From Actinomadura fibrosa (lineage in GTDB: Bacteria; Actinomycetota; Actinomycetes; Streptosporangiales; Streptosporangiaceae): 47,140 nt of DNA. Positions within the stretch are counted from its first letter, which is position 1; the number at the start of each line of letters is the position of its first letter. Below, in pieces: positions 1-7,910 of this stretch. The translations under genes were made by a program, and so were the position numbers. The notes under the pieces are model-generated. The model had not been told where the DNA came from and did no database searches. It saw only the letters and a program-made list of their open reading frames with translations. Location: the NCBI RefSeq assembly GCF_900659615.1, contig NZ_CAACUY010000055.1:1-47140 (forward strand), read 5' to 3'.

Positions 1-2063
1 CCGGCGTGGTGGACCGGCGCGCCGGCGGGGACCCCCGGCAGGCCCGGCAGCGCGACCCCGTGGACGCCCTGGAGGACGTCGGCACCCGGCACGGCCTTGC
101 CCGGCGCCGGCTGCTGGCTGCGCGCGGCCATCGGCGTGACCGGCGCCGCGGGCTTCACCACGCGTCCGGGGACGCCCGGACGGCCCTTCGGCTTGGCCGG
201 AACGCCCTTGACCGGCGCGCCCTTGACCGGGGCGGGCTTGGCGGACGCGCCGGGCAGCAGCGTCGCGGGGTCGAGCGGGAGGCCCGCGCCGGCCTTCAGC
301 GGCAGGCCCTCCCCGCCCCCCGGCAGGCCCGTGACCGACCCGCCGGGGCCCGTGTACGCGCTGCGCTGGCCGGCGGGGAACACCGGCGTCCCGGTGGGCA
401 TGGCGTTCGTCCTGGGCAGCCCGCCGAGGCCGGGCACGCTGTTCGAGCCCGGAGCGACCTGCACCCCGGACAGCGACGCGAGCTGCGGCTCGTCGGCCGT
501 CCGGTAGTTGGCCCCCCGGATCGGCCTGGACTGCTGGAGCACGGGCAGGATCGGCATGGCCGCGCCCGGGCTCATCCGCAGCTCCTTGCCCGCCGCGACC
601 GGCGGCAGGCCCACCGTCACCGGGTTCGGACGGGCCGTCCCGCCGACCCTGGAGTAGGGGTGGTAGCCGCCGGGACCGTCCTGGCACGCCGGGTCGGAGT
701 GCCCGACGACGGCCGCGGCGTTCCCGCACACGCCCACCGGGACCTGCGCCGGCACGTTCCCCTGGTTGCCGGTGCCCGCGCCGCCGCCGGACGTCGTGTG
801 CCCGCCCGAGCCGTGCGAGCCCGTGACCAGCGTCTGGCCGTTGCAGCTCGCCGCCGCCGCGCCGATGACCGCCACGGCGTCCCCGCAGACGTCGGTCGGC
901 ACGGTCACCGGGGCGTTCCCCTGGTTGCCCGAGGCGACGCCCGCGGCGCCCGAGGTGTGCTGGTCCCCGCCGGAGCTGCTGCGCGCGTGCGCGCCGCCCT
1001 CGCAGAACGCGCCCGCCTCGCCGACCACGGCCGCCGCGTCGCCGCAGGCGCTCAGGGGGACGCTGATGGGGGCGTCGGCCTGGTTGCCGCCGAGGACGCT
1101 GGTGTCGCCGTTCGTCTTCTGCGTGCCGGACACGTGCCCGCCGTTGCGGACGGACGCGCCGCCCTCGCAGCCGGCGACCGCGTTGCCGACCGCGTTGCCG
1201 CACACGTCCAGCGGGGCGCTGACCGGCGCGTTCGCCTGGTTGCCGCCGCCGACGCTGGAGGCGCCGGACGTGGTCTGCCCGGCGCCGGTCGGGCCGCCGT
1301 TCTTGACGATCGTCCCGCCGTGGCAGCCTGCGAGGGCCTCGCCGAGGACCGCCCCGGTGTTCCCGCAGACGCTCACGGGCGCCGAGACCGGCGCGTTGAC
1401 CTGGTTTCCCGCCACGGCGCCGCTCGCGCCGCCGGTGACCTGCCCGCCGCCGTGGCCGGTCGAGCCGCCGCCCTGGTTGTGGACGGTCGAGCCGCCGTCG
1501 CAGCCCGCGTCCGCGTGCCCGAAGATCGCGATCCCGTTGCCGCAGGCGCTGACGGGCGCCGCGATGGGCGCGTTGACCTGGTTCCCGGACGCGACCCCGT
1601 TCTCGCCGGACGTCTGCTGCCCGGCCCCGGCGCCGCCACCGGCCCCGGCGCCGCCGCCGTCGTTCCGTACGGTCGAGCCGCCGCCGCAGGTCGCGCCCGC
1701 CTTGCCCACCACGGCGATCGAGTTGCCGCAGGCGCTGAGGGGCGCCGAGATGGGCGCGTTGACCTGGTTGCCGGACGCGATCCCGTTCTTGCCGGACGTC
1801 GTCTGGCCCCCGCCACCGCTCTGCGCGGCGGCGGACGAGCCGCCGTGGGAGGTGGCGTTGGCGAGGCCCGCCGCGGCGACGGCGTTCCCGCTGAGGTCGA
1901 GCGGCGCGGAGACCGGGAGGTCCGCCTGGTTGCCGCTGAGGGCGCCGCTGGTGCCGTCCGTGACGTCGGCGAAGGCGCCGGTGGGGATGGCGGTGACACC
2001 GAGAGCGACAAAGCTCGCGGTCAGCATGGCGGCACGGGAGGTGCCCTTGGCCCACGTTCGCAT
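1..2063 (-). CDS. Multi-chaplin-domain cell-surface protein (3' end off window)
   Basis: The minus frame beginning at ATG 2063 is open through the left edge (687 codons seen, no stop). The N-terminus (MRTWAKGTSRAAML, then a hydrophobic run ending PTGAFA) looks like a Sec signal peptide. Between about 1960 and 690 I count eight chaplin-like units. Each has a GNQ-x-x-x-P(V/I) core followed by a CGN/CGD element and a second Cys about 15 residues later. Unit 1 has SGN in place of CGN and lacks Cys, and unit 5 is shorter. Gly/Ser-rich linkers separate the units, and the rest is Pro/Gly/Lys-rich. Chaplins are secreted amyloid-forming proteins that make aerial hyphae hydrophobic. Most are single-domain, or two-domain with a sortase anchor, so eight units is unusual. 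The C-terminal anchor, if any, lies outside the window. Confidence 0.85.
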   Translation of the reverse strand, partial: MRTWAKGTSRAAMLTASFVALGVTAIPTGAFADVTDGTSGALSGNQADLPVSAPLDLSGNAVAAAGLANATSHGGSSAAAQSGGGGQTTSGKNGIASGNQVNAPISAPLSACGNSIAVVGKAGATCGGGSTVRNDGGGAGAGGGAGAGQQTSGENGVASGNQVNAPIAAPVSACGNGIAIFGHADAGCDGGSTVHNQGGGSTGHGGGQVTGGASGAVAGNQVNAPVSAPVSVCGNTGAVLGEALAGCHGGTIVKNGGPTGAGQTTSGASSVGGGNQANAPVSAPLDVCGNAVGNAVAGCEGGASVRNGGHVSGTQKTNGDTSVLGGNQADAPISVPLSACGDAAAVVGEAGAFCEGGAHARSSSGGDQHTSGAAGVASGNQGNAPVTVPTDVCGDAVAVIGAAAASCNGQTLVTGSHGSGGHTTSGGGAGTGNQGNVPAQVPVGVCGNAAAVVGHSDPACQDGPGGYHPYSRVGGTARPNPVTVGLPPVAAGKELRMSPGAAMPILPVLQQSRPIRGANYRTADEPQLASLSGVQVAPGSNSVPGLGGLPRTNAMPTGTPVFPAGQRSAYTGPGGSVTGLPGGGEGLPLKAGAGLPLDPATLLPGASAKPAPVKGAPVKGVPAKPKGRPGVPGRVVKPAAPVTPMAARSQQPAPGKAVPGADVLQGVHGVALPGLPGVPAGAPVHHA

Positions 2064-2215
2064 GATGCTCCGTTCGGGGGTGATGATGGATGGGACGGGA
2101 CGAGACGCGCATGGCGAAGCGCCGGTCTCGTGAAAGGACTGACATGCCGCCGGACGGCACGTCGCGGACCCGGCCCGAGCCGCACGGGCAGGGGTCCGGA
2201 ATCGGTGATCAGGTG

Positions 2216-2908
2216 CTAGTCGGGCGCGAAGGACGGCTCGTCCGCGGCGGTCCGCACCACCGGGGACTCCACACCGGGGACGCGCGGAAGCGACCCCTGC
2301 GGCCGCGACGGAGCCCAGGACAGCACGCAGGGCAGCCCTGCCGGGCCGCCGGACACGACGAGCCCGGCGGCCGTCGAATGCTGGTCGTCCTGGGCGGGCG
2401 CCGCCGGCAGCGGCGCCGGACGGTGCTGCACGCCCCGCACCGCGACACGGTGCTCAGCGGAGTGCGGCACGGGAGCCTTGTACCGCCGCGCGACGGCCCG
2501 CTCCGCCCGCCGGTGCTCCTGGACGTGCCGCGGCCGCGCATGCGCGGCCGCGGTCTTCGCGACGACGGCCGCGGCGGGCCGTCCGACACGCGGGGGCACG
2601 GGCACGGGCGGCGGAACCTCGTTCCGCACAGGCGCCGCCTTCTTCGCCACGTGCTCGACCACATCGGGAATGGGCCTGGCGGGCGTCACCGCCTCGCGCA
2701 CGGCGCCGTCCAGCACGGGCGACGCCTTCGTCACGACCTCCAGCGGCCGTGGCAGCTCATCCGCGCGCGCCGCCTGCGACGCGTGCGCGCCGCCGAGCAG
2801 CCAGCCCGCGACCACCAGGCCGGCGAGCACGAGCAGCCGGTAGAGCATCCGCCCGGTGGCGACACGGCGCAACGGGACGACGATCGTCCCCACCCCGTCG
2901 TACGTCAC
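2216..2908 (-). CDS. Small secreted or membrane-anchored Pro/Ala-rich protein, unknown function
   Basis: This 230-residue protein starts at GTG 2908, chosen because GGAGGA lies 7 nt upstream; an ATG at 2941 is in frame but has no comparable site. Residues about 20-45 (MLYRLLVLAGLVVAGWLLGG) form one hydrophobic segment, so it is exported or anchored. The rest is a low-complexity Pro/Ala/Arg/Val-rich chain with no recognised domain. It lies upstream of the chaplin-repeat gene on the same strand, separated by about 150 bp. That position makes a role at the cell surface plausible but unproven. Confidence 0.6.
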   Translation of the reverse strand: MTYDGVGTIVVPLRRVATGRMLYRLLVLAGLVVAGWLLGGAHASQAARADELPRPLEVVTKASPVLDGAVREAVTPARPIPDVVEHVAKKAAPVRNEVPPPVPVPPRVGRPAAAVVAKTAAAHARPRHVQEHRRAERAVARRYKAPVPHSAEHRVAVRGVQHRPAPLPAAPAQDDQHSTAAGLVVSGGPAGLPCVLSWAPSRPQGSLPRVPGVESPVVRTAADEPSFAPD

Positions 2909-3003
2909 CGGTCGTCCTCCATCCGCGACGGACCAAGCCATCCCCTACAGATGGTGACCGTAGCACCACGGAGAGCACCGGCGACGGTAATCCCGGAGAA
3001 AAA

Positions 3004-4356
3004 TCAGGACCGATCAAGGAACCTGTCGAGAACCCGCACGCCGAAGCGCAGCCCGTCCACCGGAACGCGTTCGTCGACCCCATGGAACATTCCGGAAAAG
3101 TCCAACTCTGGGGGCAGTTTCAGCGGCGCGAATCCGAAGCACCGCATCCCCAGCCGCGCGAACGCCTTCGCGTCCGTCCCGCCGCTCAGGCAGTACGGCA
3201 CCGGCAGCGCCCCGGGGTCCTCCGAGGTCAGCGACGCCTCCATCGCCGCGACCAGCGCCCCCTCGTACTCCGTCTCGACCGCATGGTCATGGTGGACGAA
3301 GTCCCGCTCGACATCCGGCCCGAGCAGCTCGTCGACGGTCGCGAAGAAGTCGTCCTCATATCCGGGCAGGAACCGCCCGTCCACCTGGGCCTGCGCCGTC
3401 TGCGGAATGACGTTCGTCTTGTACCCCGCGTCCAGCCGCGTCGGATTCAACGTATGCGTGAGCGTCGCCCCGATCATCCGCGCCAGCGGCCCGATCCGCT
3501 CCAGGCACTTCTGCGGCTCATCGGGATCGAACTCCACCCCGTACGCCATGCACGCCCGCTCCAGGAAGGCCCGCACGCTCTTCGTCAGCTGCACCGGGAA
3601 CTCATGCGACCCCAGCCGCGCCACCGCCGCCGCCACCGCCGTGACCGCGTTGTCCGGATGCACCATCGACCCGTGCCCCGCCGTCCCCTTGGCGGTCAGG
3701 TTCATCCACGCGATGCCCTTCTCCGCCGTCTCGATCAGGTACATCCGCCGATCACCGGGCACCGTCAAGCTGAACCCGCCGACCTCCCCGACCGCCTCAG
3801 TGCACCCCTCGAACAACTCCGGATGCTCCTGGACGAGCCACTGCGCCCCCCACTTCCCCCCGGCCTCCTCGTCCGCGAGGAACGCCAGCACAACGTCCCG
3901 CGGAGGCTTACGCCCCTCCCTGAGCCGCTGCCGCACGACCGCGAGCATCATCGCGTCCATGTCCTTCATGTCCACGGCCCCACGGCCCCAGACACACCCG
4001 TCCGCGATCTCCCCACCGAACGGATCCCGCGTCCAGTCCTCCTTGCGCGCCGGCACCACGTCCAGATGCCCGTGCAGCAACAGGGCGTCGCGCCCAGGAT
4101 CCTCCCCCTCGATCCGCGCGACGAGACTGGCCCGTCCCGGATGCGACTCGAAGATCCTGCTCTCCAACCCGACCTCGGCGAGCTTCTCCGCGACGTACTC
4201 CGCCGCCACCCGCTCCCCGGGCCCGGAGTGGTCCCCGGGATTGCTCGTGTCGATCCGGATCAGCTCCTGGCAGATCCGGACGACCTCGTCCTCAGCGGAC
4301 GGCTGCTGGCCCACAATGATCACCTTCGCGCCTGGGTCCCTCGCGTACCCGTCCAT
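3004..4356 (-). CDS. M20/M25/M40 family metallopeptidase
   Basis: A 450-residue zinc-dependent exopeptidase or deacylase-type hydrolase. Metal-site signatures are visible in order: HGHLDVVP (first His, then the Asp two residues on), the bridging region GRGAVDMKDMDAMM, and ADEEAGG with the catalytic Glu pair. A C-terminal segment with SGGTDAK supplies another conserved stretch of the family. Length fits M20 peptidases (430-460 residues). The first 20 or so residues before SAEDEVVRICQELI look non-conserved, so the true start may be internal; I kept ATG 4356 because ACGGGG precedes it. It is presumably cytoplasmic, with an unknown peptide or N-acyl amino acid substrate. Confidence 0.88.
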   Translation of the reverse strand: MDGYARDPGAKVIIVGQQPSAEDEVVRICQELIRIDTSNPGDHSGPGERVAAEYVAEKLAEVGLESRIFESHPGRASLVARIEGEDPGRDALLLHGHLDVVPARKEDWTRDPFGGEIADGCVWGRGAVDMKDMDAMMLAVVRQRLREGRKPPRDVVLAFLADEEAGGKWGAQWLVQEHPELFEGCTEAVGEVGGFSLTVPGDRRMYLIETAEKGIAWMNLTAKGTAGHGSMVHPDNAVTAVAAAVARLGSHEFPVQLTKSVRAFLERACMAYGVEFDPDEPQKCLERIGPLARMIGATLTHTLNPTRLDAGYKTNVIPQTAQAQVDGRFLPGYEDDFFATVDELLGPDVERDFVHHDHAVETEYEGALVAAMEASLTSEDPGALPVPYCLSGGTDAKAFARLGMRCFGFAPLKLPPELDFSGMFHGVDERVPVDGLRFGVRVLDRFLDRS

Positions 4357-4439
4357 GGTGCCCCGTCGATCGACTTCGCCGCGAGTCGGGACCTTTGGTA
4401 TGGTGAAGCCCGCCGCAGCCGCGCTGCGGCACGCAACCG

Positions 4440-4525
4440 GTCCGGGTGGCGGAATAGGCAGACGCGCTAGCTTGAGGTGCTAGTGCCCTTTACGGGGCAT
4501 GGGGGTTCAAGTCCCCCCTCGGACA
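4440..4525 (+). tRNA. tRNA-Leu (anticodon GAG)
   Basis: The cloverleaf can be drawn by hand. Acceptor stem GTCCGGG (4440-4446) pairs with CTCGGAC (4518-4524), with discriminator A at 4525. Anticodon stem CTAGC/GCTAG encloses loop TTGAGGT, giving anticodon GAG. There is a long variable arm typical of a class II tRNA. T stem GGGGG/CCCCC encloses TTCAAGT. CCA is not encoded. The 3' end is the attachment site of the island that follows: its last 11 nt plus downstream bases recur at 25416 and 28881. Confidence 0.95.
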
Positions 4526-4531
4526 CAAACC
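4515..4531 (+). repeat. att core, left end of the island (tRNA-Leu 3' end)
   Basis: The 17-nt sequence CCCCTCGGACACAAACC covers the tRNA 3' end. It recurs exactly at 25416 and 28881, and its first 13 nt recur at 26450. Downstream of the exact copies the similarity continues for about 95 bp through the tRNA terminator. This is the usual footprint of an integrase using a tRNA 3' end as attB, with the element carrying a copy that restores the tRNA. Confidence 0.85.
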
Positions 4532-4541
4532 CTCAGCACAA

Positions 4542-4580
4542 GTGGAGGCCGGGATTACCCAGGCCTCCACAAGCTTTTTC
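4542..4580 (+). terminator. Rho-independent terminator of tRNA-Leu
   Basis: GTGGAGGCC (4542-4550) pairs with GGCCTCCAC (4562-4570), followed by a T-rich tail with CTTTTTCT. Variant copies accompany the att sites at 25443 and 28907. Confidence 0.85.
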
Positions 4581-4817
4581 TCGGGGTAGTAGGCCACCAC
4601 CAACACGAGCCCGCGATGAGAATCAGCTTCGTCACGCGGAGAGCCGCGACCAGAGCCCGAGCAAAATCCTCCGCCTGACGGCTGGCTTCTTCGACGCGGC
4701 ACCCGGCGAGACCCTCTCAGCTTCGTAAAGCAGAGCCAGCTATCAGGCGCTTCTCAAGCCCAACCTCCGGCTCTCCGCGGACGATCGTCAACCACGCCAT
4801 GCAACCAGCCCACTCCG

Positions 4818-5028
4818 CAACCCGCCCCGCGGACGCGAGGCCGACAGGTCTCAGGCCATGTCCGCGATCGCATGCGGGGAACCATCCCCGCCGGCGCGGA
4901 GCCGACTGAGTAGCAGGGGGCCGGGACAACCAGGTGATTGGACCATCCCCGCGGGCGCGGGGCCGACTCGTGACCTCTGGGGATCGTGCCGTCGTAGCGT
5001 GGACCATCCCCGCGGGCGCGGGGCCGAC
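4818..5028 (-). CRISPR. CRISPR array 0: short, decayed type I-E array
   Basis: Repeats lie at 4818-4845 (heavily degenerate), 4879-4906 (degenerate), 4940-4967 and 5001-5028, exactly 61 bp apart; spacers are 33 nt. On the plus strand the repeat reads ..ACCATCCCCGCGGGC..GGGGCCGAC, so the crRNA sense is the minus strand. The leader-side repeat abuts 5029, where a leader-like sequence and a decayed cas2 tail follow in the same arrangement as array 1. Repeats decay away from that leader. Confidence 0.9.
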
Positions 5029-5285
5029 ACTTGTTGACCTGGGGTCTACCGGGAAGTAGGCGAATCCTCATTCGGTTGGGTTCAACGACGGGCCGACAGT
5101 ATGAGGCCGTCAAGTCGATGGAATACCGCGGTGTTTGCCTGCGGTACGGACAGCCCCGAGCTTGTTCGCTGGCAGCCGACTCGACGAGGATGGCTTGCTC
5201 ATCGCCGCTGCGGGTGACGAGCAGGTCGACGAAGCGGTCGCGCACTCGAACCGATACTACGCCCAGCTCCGGAGACGACCGAGGT
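5029..5285 (-). pseudogene. cas2: Decayed second copy of cas2 with overlapping CRISPR leader
   Basis: The minus frame contains VRDRF-DLLVTRSGDEQAIL, which aligns with VRDRLWDLLATRIGDGQAIL of the intact Cas2e at 12489-12800. The following stretch up to the array is also alignable (NRMRIRL.. against NQPNENP..). The N-terminal half is missing, the frame is disrupted and the normal stop is lost, so it reads into the array. Nucleotides 5029-5095 match the leader/cas2 3' end next to array 1. No other cas gene follows: the cargo begins directly upstream. This is a remnant of a second, homologous CRISPR-Cas locus. Confidence 0.85.
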
Positions 5286-5326
5286 GTACCGGCGGCTCAC
5301 GTCCAAGCGCTGATCCGGTGCCGGGC

Positions 5327-6124
5327 TCAGCGAAGCTGGGTGCTTGGTTGCGCCGATCGGTGTGTGTCCCAGTGCCGTCCGGCGTCGGCGAGGCGTTGTA
5401 TCCATGGTTCTGGGTCGGCGCTGGCGATGTCGGCCCACATGGCGGCCTGGGCGCGGACGAACGCGTCGACGCCTGGACGTGGTGCGTCGTTCCAGGAGGG
5501 GAGGCAGGCGGCCCAGGCTTCCGCTTGGGCCGGGGTGTGGCCGGAGGCGATCAGCCAGACCGCCCAGCAGGCCGGGTCGATCCAGGCGGCACCGCGGGTG
5601 GGCCAAGCCCAGTCCAGGATGTGCGCGCGATCGCCGATCAGGACGTTGGTGGGCGTCCATTCGGTGTGCAGGAGCCGGTCACCAGCGAACAGGTCTGGGG
5701 TGTCGGTGTAGGCGGCCCAGCGTTGCTCGGCCCGTTTCATCGGCACGTCTGGGCACGGGACGTCCTGGAGCCGCCGCAACGCGTCGGCGATCGTGGGCAG
5801 GTCGCGTGAGCCGGGTGAGTAGTTGGCCGCGTGACCGTCGAGGTGTTCGAAGCCGAGCAGGTTCCAGCCGTCGCGCTCGACCGCCCATTGCAGGGTTGCC
5901 GACAGGTGCCGCACGTAGGGGTTGATCCGCTTCTCGCACTCCTGCGTCCAGACCCGCGGGTGGTCGTCCCGCAGGCCCTTCACGAACGTCCTGCCGCGGC
6001 TGGTGCGGACGGCGACGGCGATCTGCGAGTTCAGGCCGTCGGCGACGGGTTCGGCCGCCTGTATCGGTCCGGTCATCTCCTCGATGAGGTCGCGGACGCT
6101 CTCCCAGTTCAGACGGTCGGTCAC
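5327..6124 (-). CDS. Aminoglycoside phosphotransferase (APH)-fold kinase family protein
   Basis: A 265-residue protein with the APH/choline-kinase fold. The catalytic loop is HTEWTPTNVLI (His-x-x-x-x-x-x-Asn), followed by the metal-binding ILDWAWPTRG (Asp) about 10 residues later. An N-terminal FVKGL-type strand carries the nucleotide-binding Lys. In the catalytic loop the usual Asp (HxDxxxxN) is replaced by Glu/Trp, which may weaken or change activity. Start is GTG 6124 with AAGGTG upstream. Actinomycetes have many such proteins and few confer resistance. Its position 67 bp downstream of the putative peptide gene suggests membership of that cluster, possibly as a kinase acting on the peptide or another metabolite; this is inference. 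Confidence 0.8.
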   Translation of the reverse strand: MTDRLNWESVRDLIEEMTGPIQAAEPVADGLNSQIAVAVRTSRGRTFVKGLRDDHPRVWTQECEKRINPYVRHLSATLQWAVERDGWNLLGFEHLDGHAANYSPGSRDLPTIADALRRLQDVPCPDVPMKRAEQRWAAYTDTPDLFAGDRLLHTEWTPTNVLIGDRAHILDWAWPTRGAAWIDPACWAVWLIASGHTPAQAEAWAACLPSWNDAPRPGVDAFVRAQAAMWADIASADPEPWIQRLADAGRHWDTHRSAQPSTQLR

Positions 6125-6191
6125 GGCGGCACCTTATCCAGGCGGCGCCAGCGGAAGCCGTGCATGCACGGCTCCCACGGACGCCGGCGGG

Positions 6192-6329
6192 TCAGCGGTA
6201 GGGGTTGTCGTCGCCGCAGCCCATGTTGGCGGCGGCCTCGGCGAAGGCGTCCAGGTCGTCGATGTAGACGACCTCGTCCTCGGGTGGCGTGGGTGTCGGT
6301 GCCTTCAGTTCGACCAGGACGGGTTCCAT
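6192..6329 (-). CDS. 45-residue peptide, putative RiPP precursor
   Basis: ATG 6329 overlaps the stop of the radical SAM gene as TGATG, and a GGAGA motif lies 6-10 nt upstream, so translation is probably coupled. The peptide begins MEPVLVELKAPTPTPPEDE, continues with an acidic hydrophobic segment (VVYIDDLDAFAEAA) and ends NMGCGDDNPYR. An acidic leader plus a short C-terminal core with one Cys flanked by Gly/Asp/Asn/Tyr is the usual look of a substrate for a radical SAM modifying enzyme. I do not recognise a named family. A longer in-frame reading from 6440 overlaps the radical SAM gene and lacks a sensible site, so I reject it. Confidence 0.7.
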   Translation of the reverse strand: MEPVLVELKAPTPTPPEDEVVYIDDLDAFAEAAANMGCGDDNPYR

Positions 6330-7444
6330 CAGCGTGTCTCCTTCTCGGTGTGCTGGCAGTAGGTCGCCAGGGGAGCTTTGGCCTTGCGGAACAGGGTGAC
6401 CAGCGGCATGCACGTGCCACAGGTGCTGCTCAGGGTGCATCCGCTGCAGCCGGCTTGACGGCGCAGTAGCCCGTCGGCGATCGGCCTGAGCGCTGCCAGT
6501 CCGGTGACGCCTTGCTCGGGCAGGGAGATCTGCGGATCGCGTCCGACCTTGCAGATACTGGCCATGCCGTGCGGGTCGACGTGGAAGAAGGCGTGGCCGG
6601 CGTCGCAGCCGGTGAACGGAGTCCGTTTGGACAGGTGCTTCGGGGATTGCGAGGTCAGGCTCTCGGCGCCGCCGTAGATGGTGGGCGAGATGTTGCTGAA
6701 CTCCCGCGCCGGCGTCCCGTAGCGATCGGCCAGGGCGTGCATGGCATCGACCTCATGGGCGTTGTCCTGGGTGACGATGATGCTGAGATCGAGTGGCAGC
6801 CCGGCCGCGTGGGCGGCGTCCAGGCCGCGGATGAACTTCTTGTACGAGCCTCGGCGCTGGGTCAGCCCGTCGTAGCTGGCTTCGGTGGCGCCGTACACGC
6901 TCAAGGTGATGCGGTACGGACGTCTCGCGGTCAGCAGGTCCAGCAGCAACGGGTTGGCCAGTCGGGAGCCGTTGGTGAGGATCTCGACGAGCATGCCAAG
7001 TTCGTGAGCCAGCGAGTAGACCGCCGGGAAGTACCGGTCGATCATCGGCTCGCCACCGGTGAGCTGGAGCCACAGCACTCCGGCGTCGCGCATGGCGTGG
7101 AGCATCCGCTCGCGTTCTGGCCAGTCGAGGCCGGAGAACTCCTTCAGTCCGAGGTAGCAGTGCTTGCAGGCGTAGTTGCATCCCAGGTTCAGCTCGTAGG
7201 AGGCGCGTCCGAAGCCGTACGGGGTCTCCGGTCGGACGAGGACGGTCTCGGCGATCGGCCGTCCAGCCAGATCCAGGTTCCATGTTCGTTCGGCGGCCTG
7301 TCGCAGCCAGTTGGGCGTCTTGGCCGCTGAGCGTGTGTCTGCCAGCTCGCGGTACTTGGTCCTGGGGATGTTGATCCCGTTGCGGTGCCCGGGTCTCACG
7401 ACGAGGTAGGAGCCGAGGTAGGGGCTGGCGATCAGCTCGTGCAT
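6329..7444 (-). CDS. Radical SAM enzyme with C-terminal Cys-rich (SPASM-like) region
   Basis: From ATG 7444 (GGAGG 6 nt upstream; a TTG at 7486 is the upstream alternative) this is 371 residues. The radical SAM motif CNYACKHC puts the 4Fe-4S ligands at C89, C93 and C96. LTGGEP follows about 40 residues later as the SAM-binding motif. The C-terminal third has many Cys (CDAGHAFF, ASICKVGRD, CSGCTLSSTCGTC, YC), as in SPASM/twitch domains that bind auxiliary clusters in peptide-modifying enzymes. The gene overlaps the 45-residue peptide start by one base. It probably modifies that peptide; the chemistry (thioether, C-C or other crosslink) cannot be read from sequence. Confidence 0.88.
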   Translation of the reverse strand: MHELIASPYLGSYLVVRPGHRNGINIPRTKYRELADTRSAAKTPNWLRQAAERTWNLDLAGRPIAETVLVRPETPYGFGRASYELNLGCNYACKHCYLGLKEFSGLDWPERERMLHAMRDAGVLWLQLTGGEPMIDRYFPAVYSLAHELGMLVEILTNGSRLANPLLLDLLTARRPYRITLSVYGATEASYDGLTQRRGSYKKFIRGLDAAHAAGLPLDLSIIVTQDNAHEVDAMHALADRYGTPAREFSNISPTIYGGAESLTSQSPKHLSKRTPFTGCDAGHAFFHVDPHGMASICKVGRDPQISLPEQGVTGLAALRPIADGLLRRQAGCSGCTLSSTCGTCMPLVTLFRKAKAPLATYCQHTEKETR

Positions 7445-7511
7445 GAGGTCCTCCGGACCTTGGCTTCGGGAGGCGTCGGCGATCAAGTAGCGGGGCGGCG
7501 GCCGTCGTATG

Positions 7512-7784
7512 TCATGTCGGCCTGGCGAGCTTGCCTTTCACCGCGGTGACCACATCGGCGATGTGCGCGTCGTCCGCCGGCGCGATCGCCTCCGCGCCCT
7601 CGAAGTGGAACCAGAGCTCACCGCCGCAGACCATGCGGGGCTCGCAGCGCACTTTCACCGGCTTCGTCGGCAGGTCGTCGACAGGCGCCGCCACCGACAT
7701 CAGCGGCTCGAAGTCGGCGAGCTCCACATCATGACCGTGTGCCTTGAGGGCGTTGAGCAGGGTGAACAGGCGTGCCGACTGCAC
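7512..7784 (-). CDS. Small protein of unknown function upstream of radical SAM gene
   Basis: A 90-residue reading frame from GTG 7784, the only start codon before an upstream in-frame stop. It contains a hydrophobic N-terminal helix (LFTLLNALKAHGHDVEL) and a central segment with one Cys (RMVCGGELWFHF). It ends 67 bp before the radical SAM start on the same strand, so it is probably co-transcribed. It could be a peptide-recognition or accessory protein of the putative RiPP cluster. I recognise no family, and the ribosome binding site is weak. Confidence 0.55.
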   Translation of the reverse strand: MQSARLFTLLNALKAHGHDVELADFEPLMSVAAPVDDLPTKPVKVRCEPRMVCGGELWFHFEGAEAIAPADDAHIADVVTAVKGKLARPT

Positions 7785-7910
7785 CTGGCTGCGTACGTCC
7801 GTGGTCAGGGCGGGTTACACCTCCTGAGCGGCGGCTATCAGCGGTAGCGCGTTGACCACGACGCTAGGCATCCCTGGGATCGCTAGGCGATGAGTGTGCG
7901 TGGATGTGCG

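Larger units (their letters stand above)
4515..4906 (+). repeat. Long direct repeat, copy 1 (left end of unit A)
   Basis: About 390 bp from the tRNA 3' end to the first clear CRISPR repeat. It is highly similar (about 90% by eye) to 25416-25805. Both copies contain the tRNA terminator, an open stretch ending LTAGFFDAAPGETLSAS that may be a remnant of a coding region, a heavily decayed CRISPR repeat (4818-4845 here) and then the outermost array repeat. I see no complete gene in 4581-4878. The repeat defines a common left end for units A and B. Confidence 0.85.

Noticed and set aside
6..2219. Long plus-strand open frame opposite the chaplin gene
   Set aside because: It is an antisense shadow of a repetitive GC-rich gene; the minus frame has a signal peptide, chaplin repeats and a good start.
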